From positions 1 through 64,000 of the forward strand of contig CANQOL010000010.1 in assembly GCA_947625475.1 (NCBI GenBank): 64,000 bases of DNA, read 5' to 3'. Positions 17,248 through 24,477 of this stretch are shown here, piece by piece. Both the position numbers and the translations under genes were made by a program. The notes below the pieces were generated by a model. That model was not told the origin of the DNA. It was given only the letters and a program-made list of their open reading frames with translations, and searched no databases. This stretch comes from an uncultured Acetatifactor sp. (lineage in GTDB: Bacteria > Bacillota > Clostridia > Lachnospirales > Lachnospiraceae). Each line of letters begins with the position of its first letter. Positions within the stretch are counted from its first letter, which is position 1.

Positions 17248-17276
17248 TGGACAAATGTTCTTTTTGGAGATACAAT
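17248..17276 (+). promoter_or_regulatory. Promoter of DUF3048 lipoprotein gene
   Basis: TGGACA (17248-17253), 17-bp spacer, TACAAT (17271-17276); the leader is about 50 nt. Confidence 0.75.
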
Positions 17277-17332
17277 AAAGTTGCATGATTGCTTTCAGAT
17301 AAAAGTATCGACATAAGGAAGGGAACGAAGGT

Positions 17333-18592
17333 ATGAAAAAGTGGAAATTGATTACAACTGCGCTGCTGACGGCCTGCGTCATGGCCGGGTGCGGCTCCGG
17401 CGGGGAGGCGGCCAGTGTGCCGGTGGTCCAGCCTGTGCAGGCGAAGCCCCTGGATGAATCCGCTGCGGCGCCCTCTGAGCCGGAGGCTTTGCCGCAGGAG
17501 TCCGAGCCGGAGAGCACGGAGACCTCCGGGGAGGACAATGTGGCGGATTCGGCCACCATTGTGGACCGGCAGGTGGTGGACGGCAAGATGCAGAGCTACC
17601 TCACCGGCGAGTGGAAGGACGCGGACGTGGTGCAGCGCCGTCCCATGGCGGTTATGATCCCCAACAACCGGCTGAAGGTCCCGGGGACCAACACCTCCGC
17701 CACGGTGCCCCAGCACGGGATTTCCAAGGCCAGCATCATCTATGAGGCGCCCGTGGAGGGCCGGATCACCCGTCTCATGGGCGTATTCGAGGACTATGAC
17801 GATCTGGAGAGGATCGGACCTGTCCGCAGCAGCCGTGATTACTATATTTATGAGTCTATGGCTTTTGACGCCATCTACTGTAACTGGGGATTGGCGGTTC
17901 CCTATGTGGCGCCCCTGATCAACACCGACAGGGTGGACAATATCAGCGTAAAGCTGGAGGGAATCGACGTAGGGTATGACAATGCTTTCAGCAGAGGCCT
18001 CAACGAGGGCTACAGCAAGGAATTTACCAGCTGCCTGAAGATTGACGGCTACACGGAGGGCGTGGAGAAGCTGGGCTACGCCAAGACCTACGCGGAGAGG
18101 GGCCTCTTTAAGCAGGCGTACCTTTTTGCCAATGACGGCCACAGGGCCACTTATGACGGATATCCCGACGCCACCAAGGTGTATCCCGGCGGCACAGTCT
18201 CCAACAAGGGCGGCTACGGCTCCAACACGGGGGACGACGCCATCCGCTTTGAGTACAACCCGGAGGACGGCCTGTACTACCGCTATCAGTACGGCGCTCC
18301 CCAGGTGGACGCGGACAATAACGAGCAGCTGGCGGTGTCCAATGTGATCCTGAAGTGCTGCCACGGCGAGGTGCGCGACGACCACGACTATCTGGCCTTC
18401 GGCGTCCACGGCACCGGTGAGGTCTATGTGTTCACCAATGGGAAAGCCATCCACGGCACCTGGAAGAGGGACGGGGACTATGAACCCAACATGCTCTATG
18501 ACGACAACGGCCAGGAGATCGTGCTCAATCAGGGAAAAACCTGGCTCTGCTGCATCTGGGAGGAGTATTCGGAGTATATCTCCTATGAATAG
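17333..18592 (+). CDS. DUF3048 (YerB-type) lipoprotein
   Basis: The 419-residue protein begins with a lipoprotein signal (lipobox VMAGC, modified Cys about residue 21). A Pro/Glu/Ser-rich linker follows to ~80, then the DUF3048 domain: RPMAVMIPNN, GISKASIIYEAPVEGRITRLM and DDLERIGPVRSSRDYYI. It is presumed to sit on the outer face of the membrane. The function of the family is not established. It is a single-gene unit: a good promoter lies 57 nt upstream and a strong terminator follows at 18664. Confidence 0.9.
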   Translation: MKKWKLITTALLTACVMAGCGSGGEAASVPVVQPVQAKPLDESAAAPSEPEALPQESEPESTETSGEDNVADSATIVDRQVVDGKMQSYLTGEWKDADVVQRRPMAVMIPNNRLKVPGTNTSATVPQHGISKASIIYEAPVEGRITRLMGVFEDYDDLERIGPVRSSRDYYIYESMAFDAIYCNWGLAVPYVAPLINTDRVDNISVKLEGIDVGYDNAFSRGLNEGYSKEFTSCLKIDGYTEGVEKLGYAKTYAERGLFKQAYLFANDGHRATYDGYPDATKVYPGGTVSNKGGYGSNTGDDAIRFEYNPEDGLYYRYQYGAPQVDADNNEQLAVSNVILKCCHGEVRDDHDYLAFGVHGTGEVYVFTNGKAIHGTWKRDGDYEPNMLYDDNGQEIVLNQGKTWLCCIWEEYSEYISYE

Positions 18593-18663
18593 GTAAGTTT
18601 TCCCGGACTAAGCAAGAGAGCTTTTTTACATATTCCCGGGCGGAGTTGAAGACCTTTTACACA

Positions 18664-18708
18664 GCTGCAAAGGAAGGGGGAGCTGCCCTTTCCTTTGCAG
18701 TCTTTTTA
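18664..18708 (+). terminator. Terminator after DUF3048 gene
   Basis: A 14-bp stem CTGCAAAGGAAGGG/CCCTTTCCTTTGCAG is followed by TCTTTTTA. Confidence 0.9.
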
Positions 18709-18730
18709 GGAGGATGTTTTAAAAGAACGG

Positions 18731-20035
18731 ATGGGAAGAGAGAGGAAGGCCGGCCGCGTAGGGCGCGGCGGGAGAGGGATCGTCTATCTGGTGGTATTGG
18801 CCCTGATCGGGGCGCTGAATCTGGTGTCCTGGTGCAGCAGGCCCTTTTGCGATGGGTATATCCGGTATGTGTTCCCTCTCTGGGTCAATCTCTACGGGCG
18901 TCTGACCGGACTGTTTCCCTTTTCCGTGGGAGAGTGGCTGCTGTATCTGTGGGTGATCTGCATGGGGCTGGCCCTGATCGCCGCTCCGGTGCTGCTTGTG
19001 GGAGGGCTGCTGCGCCGCAGGAGGGCGGGAGCCGGGGAGAACCGGGGCTGTTCCGGGCAGAGGGAAGCCGGGGAGAGCAGTGGCGAAGCCGGGCAGAGGG
19101 AAGCCGGGGGAAGGGCGGGAACCGTCCCCGAAAGCGGTTTGAAGGCCGGGGGAAAAACGGGCAGAAGACCCGGAGTCCTGGGGCTGTGCCGGCTGTACTG
19201 CAGGTTTTTCGCCTGGGCATTTCTGGCGGTCTGCGCGGTTATGACCCTGAACTGCTTTGTGCTGTACCACGCCACCCCCTTCTCGGAAACCTATTTCGGC
19301 GAGGCTGACATACAGTATGACCTGGATGAGCTGATCCGGGTGCGCAACTATGTGGTGGAGCGGTGCAACGCCCTGGCCCAGGAGATGGAGCGGGACGGGG
19401 AGGGGACGGTGCTCTATCCGGGGGACATGAAGGCCGCCGCCATAGAGGCCATGCAGAGCCTGGGACAGACCTATGACCGGCTGGACGGCTATTATCCCAG
19501 GCCCAAGCCACTGGCGGCCTCGGATTTTTTCAGCCAGCAGTATATGCAGGGCTATTACTTCCCCTTTTCCATGGAGGCCAACTACAACGATGTGATGTAC
19601 ATTATGAATAAGCCCGCCACCATGTGTCATGAGCTGGCCCATCTGCGGGGGTATATCTACGAGGATGAGGCAAACTTTATCAGCTTTTTGGCCTGCACCC
19701 GGTCCTCGGATCCCGTGTTTGTCTACAGCGGCTACCTGAGCGTGCTGAACTATCTGGACAACGATTTTTACCGGGCGGTGGGCCAGGACAGAGACGCCTA
19801 CTGGGCCCAGGCGCGGATCTCCCCTCAGGTGACCGCGGACAATGTGTTTGTGACAGATGAAGAGTGGGAGCGGATCGAGGGGAAGGCCCTGATCTCCACG
19901 GAGGTGGTGGAGAAGGCATCCGATGCCTTCACGGACACCACCCTGAAGGTGAACGGCGTCAGCGACGGGATTGTCAGCTACAGCCGGGTGGTGGAGCTGC
20001 TGCTGCAGTATTACCGGGAGAGCGGGGAGCTGTAG
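18731..20035 (+). CDS. DUF3810 membrane protein with HELAH metalloprotease motif
   Basis: The product (434 residues) has three predicted membrane segments near residues 16-40, 58-90 and 152-180. Between the second and third lies a hydrophilic, Gly/Glu/Arg-rich repeat-like loop (about 97-140). The extracytoplasmic C-terminal domain has HELAH followed by the EDEANF stretch, typical of zinc-dependent DUF3810 proteins. Substrates are unknown. The start is uncertain: the AGGAGG at 18708-18713 is 17 nt from the ATG at 18731, too far for normal use, and an ATG closer to it stops after two codons. A start further downstream is possible. Confidence 0.8.
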   Translation: MGRERKAGRVGRGGRGIVYLVVLALIGALNLVSWCSRPFCDGYIRYVFPLWVNLYGRLTGLFPFSVGEWLLYLWVICMGLALIAAPVLLVGGLLRRRRAGAGENRGCSGQREAGESSGEAGQREAGGRAGTVPESGLKAGGKTGRRPGVLGLCRLYCRFFAWAFLAVCAVMTLNCFVLYHATPFSETYFGEADIQYDLDELIRVRNYVVERCNALAQEMERDGEGTVLYPGDMKAAAIEAMQSLGQTYDRLDGYYPRPKPLAASDFFSQQYMQGYYFPFSMEANYNDVMYIMNKPATMCHELAHLRGYIYEDEANFISFLACTRSSDPVFVYSGYLSVLNYLDNDFYRAVGQDRDAYWAQARISPQVTADNVFVTDEEWERIEGKALISTEVVEKASDAFTDTTLKVNGVSDGIVSYSRVVELLLQYYRESGEL

Positions 20036-20078
20036 GGAGGGAGCCGGTCCGGGATTTGTGAAAATGTTGGAAAAGGTC

Positions 20079-20107
20079 TTGACATTTCAGCCCGCTCCAT
20101 GTACAAT
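20079..20107 (+). promoter_or_regulatory. Promoter of tRNA-Phe/tRNA-Gly
   Basis: TTGACA (20079-20084), 17-bp spacer, TACAAT (20102-20107). Confidence 0.85.
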
Positions 20108-20169
20108 AATCCATGTTGTGACGCACGGTCTCTCTGCAGGGATCGGAAAAGAAGGATTCACAGTCGCAG

Positions 20170-20242
<73 letters not shown>

Positions 20243-20246
20243 TTCT

Positions 20247-20317
20247 GCGGGTGTAGTTCAATGGTAGAACACCAGCCTTCCAAGCTGGACACGTGGGTTC
20301 GATTCCCATCACCCGCT
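20247..20317 (+). tRNA. tRNA-Gly (TCC)
   Basis: A 71-nt tRNA. The acceptor GCGGGTG pairs with CACCCGC and the discriminator is T. The anticodon TCC is at 20279-20281. It is co-transcribed with tRNA-Phe. Confidence 0.97.
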
Positions 20318-20333
20318 CTTTATTTTTGATAAG

Positions 20334-20369
20334 GAAGCCGCATTTTTAGCGGCTTCTCTAATTTTTTTT
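20334..20369 (+). terminator. Terminator of the tRNA-Phe/Gly unit
   Basis: The stem GAAGCCGC/GCGGCTTC (20334-20341 with 20349-20356) is followed by a run of T to 20369. Confidence 0.85.
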
Positions 20370-20506
20370 ACTCTCATCTTGTAGGTACGCCTTGCTAAAT
20401 TTACAAAGCCAGTGCTTTTCCGATAGCCACTGCCTGTTCCTCCTTCGTCCTGCGCTCAAAGGTATTGTAATCCTACAGGTCTGTAAGATAGGAATGTAAA
20501 AAAAGA
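20370..20506. other. Intergenic stretch with a possible gene-end relic
   Basis: No intact gene. On the minus strand, about 20400-20460 reads FERRTKEEQAVAIGKALAL and then stops. This looks like the tail of a lost protein, possibly from a mobile element, and cannot be named. Confidence 0.3.
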
Positions 20507-20534
20507 TTGACAACTCCGCCGGAACGATTATACT
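20507..20534 (+). promoter_or_regulatory. Promoter of the candidate antisense RNA
   Basis: TTGACA (20507-20512), 16-bp spacer, TATACT (20529-20534). No plus-strand gene follows, but a hairpin terminator occurs about 85 nt downstream. Confidence 0.75.
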
Positions 20535-20540
20535 GAAAGC

Positions 20541-20628
20541 AAGGAACAACCGCCCACAAGGTGGGTTGACCAATATGTGGTAAGAAAATCACCCCGTCAC
20601 TGGCCAAAGTTTAGGGGTGGTTTTCTAT
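20541..20628 (+). ncRNA. Candidate small antisense RNA (type I antitoxin-like)
   Basis: A strong promoter and a terminal hairpin (AGAAAATCACCCC at 20583-20595 pairing with GGGGTGGTTTTCT at 20614-20626) define an ~86-nt RNA with no useful open frame. It also holds a small CCGCCCACAAGGTGGG hairpin. It converges on a minus-strand small hydrophobic ORF at 20635-20730, so a transcript of that ORF running on would be complementary to it. This is the arrangement of TxpA/RatA-type or Hol_Tox-type modules. Function is inferred. Confidence 0.45.
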
Positions 20629-20634
20629 GTAGGG

Positions 20635-20730
20635 CTACTTACAAAAGGTAAAAATAAATGTAAGCAGCGCCAGAAGGAAGATACCGAAAGTCAGTACATC
20701 CTTGAAATCAAAGAAAAAAAATATGTACAA
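20635..20730 (-). pseudogene. Small hydrophobic peptide, possible holin-like toxin relic
   Basis: The minus-strand frame ends DFKDVLTFGIFLLALLTFIF plus TFCK and a stop. It is a single membrane span with a short charged tail, in the style of small holin-like type I toxins. No ATG lies where the peptide should start, just before Asp. The nearest in-frame codon is TTG at 20730-20728, without a Shine-Dalgarno site. The toxin may therefore be inactive, or use an odd start. Confidence 0.35.
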
Positions 20731-20739
20731 AAAATGATG

Positions 20740-20768
20740 TTGACAAATGGAAAGCCATATGGTAGAGT
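20740..20768 (+). promoter_or_regulatory. Promoter of tRNA-Gly (GCC)
   Basis: TTGACA (20740-20745), 17-bp spacer, TAGAGT (20763-20768). Confidence 0.7.
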
Positions 20769-20833
20769 ATTTTTTGTTGAAGCGCTGTTTCACAATTTCA
20801 TAAGGGGCTGATTCCATATAGCCCGAACAGTAT

Positions 20834-20906
20834 GCGATAGTAGTACAGTTGGTAGTACGCCACCTTGCCAAGGTGGAGGTCGCGGGTTCGAGTCCCGTCT
20901 ATCGCT
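20834..20906 (+). tRNA. tRNA-Gly (GCC)
   Basis: A 73-nt tRNA. The acceptor GCGATAG pairs with CTATCGC and the discriminator is T. The anticodon GCC is at 20867-20869, in a CCACC/GGTGG stem. Confidence 0.95.
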
Positions 20907-21043
20907 CTTTTTATTTGCCTTTTTGAGCTTTTGGCAGTAATTGGAAGGTTTTTTGTGAACCTTTTAGCGGCGCGTCAAAGTCTTAATAGACAAGAAGCTG
21001 AAGAAGAGGACAGAGATTTCAAAGAATAAGGGAGGGTCCGAAG

Positions 21044-23443
21044 ATGAAGAAAAAGGTTTTGGCATCCGCAATGAGTCTTTTGCTGGCGGGAACCGTGCTG
21101 TTTACCGGCATTCCGGCAGGCGCGGCGGAGGATACGGGCACGGCTGCTCTGGAGGCGCTGCTGGAGAGCAGCAGCGAGCTGAAGGAGATTGTCTTTGACT
21201 ATGAATATTACCGTGAGATGTATCCGGATCTGGCGGCAGTCTTCGGAGACGATGAGGAGGCGTACTACAGGCATTTCCTGGAGCACGGCCTTAAGGAGGG
21301 AAGAACAGCCAGCGCGTCCTTCTCTGTGACGGATTATAAGGAAAGATACGGCGACCTTCAGAGTATTCTGGAGGACGATATGGCGGCTTATGTGGTGCAT
21401 TATCTGCAGCACGGCAGAGAGGAAAACAGGGTGGCGGTGAACACCGGCGTCAAGGCAGTTCCCGCAGTGATCGCGGCGGCAGCCCCGGCGGCTCCTGCGG
21501 CCCCCGCACAGCAGACGGCTCCTGCACCTGCGGCTTCTGAGACAGAGAAGACGGAAGCTGCTCCTGTGCCTGCACAGCCCGCTTCTGAAACAAAGCCTGC
21601 TCAGGCAGCGGAGCCGGCCTCTGATCCTGTGGAAGAGCCCACGGCGGAACCTGTGAAGACGGCGGAGCCTGTGGCAGAGACTGCTCCGGCCCCTGCAGAG
21701 ACGTCTGCCCCTGCGGCAGAGCCCACCCAGAAGCCCGCAGAGGCTGCTCCTACAGAAGAACCTGTTGTTGAGCCCGAGAAAACGGCTGCTCCCACAGCGG
21801 AGCCTGCCCAGGCACCTGTGGAGGATGAGGAAGAGCTTGCGGCAGAGCCCACTGCCGAGCCCGCAGAGGCGGCTGCTCCTACTGTGGAGCCCACTCCGGC
21901 GCCTGTGGAAGATAAGGAAGAGTCTGGAGCACCTGCGGAGACTGCTGCTCCTACAGAAGAGCCTGCTGCAGAGCCCCAGGAGACTGCTGTTCCCACCGTG
22001 GAGCCTGCGATAGAGCCGGAAGAGACAGCTGCTCCTGCCGTGGAGCCCACTGCCGAGCCCGCCGAGACGGCTGCTCCTGCCGTGGAGCCCACTGCCGAGC
22101 CCGCTGAGACGGCTGCTCCTGCTGTGGAGCCCACTGCCGAGCCCGCAGAGACGGCGGCTCCCACTGTAGAGCCGACTGAGACCCCCGCTCCCACCGTGGA
22201 GCCTGTCCAGGAGCCGGAAGTCCATGAGCATACCTATGGGCCGTGGAAAGTTGAGAAAAAGCCGACTTGTAAAACTGAGGGAACCAAGACCCGTACCTGC
22301 AGCACCTGCGGGGAAGTGGAGAGGGAGACGATCCCTGTGAGCACTGCGGATATAGACCATCAGTTGGTTCTTGAGGAGACCATCCAGCCAGTTACCTGTG
22401 AGAGCTGGGGATTTGTGACAGAAAAGTGTAAACTTTGCGGAAAGGAATTTGAAAATATCGCAATTAAGCCTCTGGGGCATGATTGGGATGATTCCTATAC
22501 GGTAGATAAGGAAGCCACCTGTACGGAGGACGGCTCCAAGTCCATCCACTGCAAGAGAGAGGGCTGTAACGGGAAAAAGGATGTGCAGGTGATCCCGGCT
22601 CCCGAGACAGGACATATCTGGAGTGAAGGGCCGACAGAGAATGCTACCTGTACAAAGGATGGCTATACATCTAAGATCTGTACAACCTGCGGTGAGGAAG
22701 AGAGAACTCCCATAAGTGCTCTGGGTCACGACTATGAATATAAGAGCTGTGAGAAACGGACCTGCACCACTCGCGGGAAGGAAATATGGGCATGCAGCCG
22801 CTGCGGAGATGTGGACATTAGGTTCATGAACGACCCGACCTTCGGAACACACACGGACATTAAGTATATTGAAGATGTGCCGCCTACCTGCACGAAGAGC
22901 GGAAGCGGTCACTGGGAGTGCCTGGCCTGTGGCACAGTGTCTGAAACTTACACCCTTGAGCCGCTGGGACATCAGTGGGGCAAAGATAAAACAGTGGAAT
23001 ACGATAAGTGCAGCGGTCTCAAGATCACATATCGGCCCTGCACCCGCGCAAAATGCTATGAGGCATATGACGTGGTGGTACTTGAGCCGGGCAAAGGGCA
23101 TCACTGGGACGAACAGAACAAGTGCACCAACGAAGGGTGCAACAGGAGGAAGCCTGGGACCGATGAACGGATCGTATGGGGTGTTACCTATGTAACGGAC
23201 TTGGAGATGTGCGAAGGCTTTGTGAACAATTGGGGAGAGAGGGTTGGATTCCTGTGGAAGCCCTGCATGGGAGATGGCACCATTCAGGTGGAGGCTCCCG
23301 AGGCAAAGGCAGGTTATAAGTTTAAGGGCTGGCGCCGGTACGACGAAGAGGATGCTGCATTGAATCCCAGCCAGACTCATGTTGACAATTGGGAGAACAT
23401 GGACACTACCTGGGTAGCCGTGTACGAGCCCAGCGTCCAGTAA
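21044..23443 (+). CDS. Large repeat-rich secreted surface protein
   Basis: The 799-residue protein has a signal peptide (about 1-27, cleaved near AGAAED). Residues ~47-140 hold two copies of a YYREMYPDL...YYRHFLEHGLKEGR type repeat seen in clostridial cell-surface proteins. Residues ~150-395 are a Pro/Glu/Thr/Ala-rich stalk of TAAPAVEPTAEP units. Residues ~395-710 contain about seven zinc-ribbon-like repeats of CxxCG spacing (CSTCGEVE, CKLCGKEF, CTTCGEEE, CSRCGDVD, CLACGTVS). The end has a GYKFKGW...WVAVYE motif like InlB-type B repeats. No LPXTG or membrane anchor is visible, so attachment is unclear. It is probably an adhesin or wall-associated protein. Confidence 0.85.
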   Translation: MKKKVLASAMSLLLAGTVLFTGIPAGAAEDTGTAALEALLESSSELKEIVFDYEYYREMYPDLAAVFGDDEEAYYRHFLEHGLKEGRTASASFSVTDYKERYGDLQSILEDDMAAYVVHYLQHGREENRVAVNTGVKAVPAVIAAAAPAAPAAPAQQTAPAPAASETEKTEAAPVPAQPASETKPAQAAEPASDPVEEPTAEPVKTAEPVAETAPAPAETSAPAAEPTQKPAEAAPTEEPVVEPEKTAAPTAEPAQAPVEDEEELAAEPTAEPAEAAAPTVEPTPAPVEDKEESGAPAETAAPTEEPAAEPQETAVPTVEPAIEPEETAAPAVEPTAEPAETAAPAVEPTAEPAETAAPAVEPTAEPAETAAPTVEPTETPAPTVEPVQEPEVHEHTYGPWKVEKKPTCKTEGTKTRTCSTCGEVERETIPVSTADIDHQLVLEETIQPVTCESWGFVTEKCKLCGKEFENIAIKPLGHDWDDSYTVDKEATCTEDGSKSIHCKREGCNGKKDVQVIPAPETGHIWSEGPTENATCTKDGYTSKICTTCGEEERTPISALGHDYEYKSCEKRTCTTRGKEIWACSRCGDVDIRFMNDPTFGTHTDIKYIEDVPPTCTKSGSGHWECLACGTVSETYTLEPLGHQWGKDKTVEYDKCSGLKITYRPCTRAKCYEAYDVVVLEPGKGHHWDEQNKCTNEGCNRRKPGTDERIVWGVTYVTDLEMCEGFVNNWGERVGFLWKPCMGDGTIQVEAPEAKAGYKFKGWRRYDEEDAALNPSQTHVDNWENMDTTWVAVYEPSVQ

Positions 23444-23479
23444 TCCCTGACGGCGGGATTCCGTGACAGATAGTTTCTC

Positions 23480-23662
23480 CTGCATTTACAAGCGAATCCT
23501 GTAAGCATATTTTGCAAGCACAATTTGCAGGCACATTCTGCAAGCACATTTAGTAAGCAGTTTTACAAACACATTTTGCAAGCAGCTTTTGCAAGGATAT
23601 TCTGCAAGCATACCTTGCAGGCACATCTTGCAAGCATACCTTGTAAGCATATTTGACAGGCA
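23480..23662. repeat. ~15-bp degenerate tandem array (TTGCAAGCACATTT)
   Basis: About 11-12 units of TTGCAAGCACATTTT with a 15-16 bp period and heavy variation fill the gap after the surface-protein gene. The minus strand stays open through it as a Cys/Lys-rich frame, but this follows from the period being a multiple of three in part and is not credible protein. Confidence 0.75.
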
Positions 23663-23667
23663 TATTA

Positions 23668-23707
23668 GCACCTGCATACCCCCAGCCCGGGCGTGCAGGT
23701 GCTTTTT
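23668..23707 (+). terminator. Terminator downstream of the surface-protein gene
   Basis: GCACCTGCA/TGCAGGTGC (23668-23676 with 23694-23702) is followed by TTTTT. After it, 23710-23780 holds three copies of GTCCCGGAGAAG-like sequence. Confidence 0.8.
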
Positions 23708-23835
23708 CGACAAGAGAAGTCCCGGAGAAGTTTTGGAGAAGTCCCGGGGAAACTCGGAAAACAGTCCCGGAGAAGTCCTAAAAAATTGATTCCGAAAAAA
23801 ATATCTAAAAAATTTATAAAAATACAGATTCCCTA

Positions 23836-23864
23836 TTGAATAATACCCGCAAGGGGTATATAAT
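23836..23864 (+). promoter_or_regulatory. csoR-copA promoter with CsoR operator
   Basis: TTGAAT (23836-23841), 17-bp spacer, TATAAT (23859-23864). The perfect dyad ATACCC-GCAAG-GGGTAT (23843-23859) fills the spacer and touches the -10 box. This matches the CsoR operator pattern (TACCC...GGGTA) and would block RNA polymerase until Cu(I) is bound. Confidence 0.88.
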
Positions 23865-23967
23865 AAAACCGTTGGATCCTCCGGGAGGCGAAACGGGCTC
23901 CCGGAGACGGAAATTTGCCTCAGGGAGGGCGGCGGCCCTTCCGGATCAGAAAAAGGAGGAACAAAGG

Positions 23968-24360
23968 ATGAAGCAGGATGAGAAGGGACTGGATCGGGTG
24001 AATCAGGAGAAAGCCCTGGAGGAAGAGCTCTGCGCGGCCGGTGAAGAGAAGGGGCAGGAGCCGGAGTGCTGCGGCTGCACGGGAAAGACCAAGGTGCGCA
24101 CGGAGCAGGAGTATCGGAGCCTGATCAACCGTCTGAACCGGATCGAGGGACAGATTCGGGGGATCAAGGGCATGGTGGAGCGGAATGTCTACTGTACGGA
24201 TATTTTGGTTCAGGTGGCGGCTGTGACCGCGGCCCTGAACGGCTTTGGCAAGCTCCTTTTGGAGGATCATATCCGCACCTGCGTGGCCAGGGATATCCGG
24301 GAGGGTCATGAGGAAACCCTGGATGAGCTCATGGAGACCCTGAGGCGGCTGATCCGGTAA
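23968..24360 (+). CDS. csoR: Copper-sensing repressor CsoR
   Basis: CsoR represses copper-export genes and leaves DNA when it binds Cu(I). The 130-residue protein keeps the C-H-C copper set at C76, H101 and C105, with the same spacing (25 and 4) as the Mycobacterium prototype. The core NRLNRIEGQIRGIKGMVE is the conserved first helix. It has an unusual ~45-residue acidic N-terminal extension with a CCGC cluster (34-37) that could bind metal. The start follows AAAAGGAGGA; the open frame extends upstream to 23836 but without a better start. Its own promoter carries the operator, and copA follows. Confidence 0.93.
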   Translation: MKQDEKGLDRVNQEKALEEELCAAGEEKGQEPECCGCTGKTKVRTEQEYRSLINRLNRIEGQIRGIKGMVERNVYCTDILVQVAAVTAALNGFGKLLLEDHIRTCVARDIREGHEETLDELMETLRRLIR

Positions 24361-24477
24361 TTCCGGGCTGTTTGTGCCGGAGCGTCACAAATAGCTTTGA
24401 TGGCAGATGGGAAATCCTATTCGCGGATTTCTCAGCACCCCGCCGCGCAGAGCGCTCCGGAATGGAGATGTAATAAA

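Noticed and set aside
20975..23485. 836-codon open frame antisense to the surface-protein gene
   Set aside because: It mirrors the sense gene's Pro/Ala/Glu repeats, has no SD and no recognisable domain. Long antisense frames are expected from the GC-rich third positions.
23480..23662. CRISPR-like array
   Set aside because: Units are 15-16 bp, degenerate and contiguous, with no unique spacers and no cas genes.
23486..23713. Cys/Lys-rich minus-strand frame through the 15-bp array
   Set aside because: It is open only because the repeat unit is partly a multiple of three. No start signal or structure supports translation.
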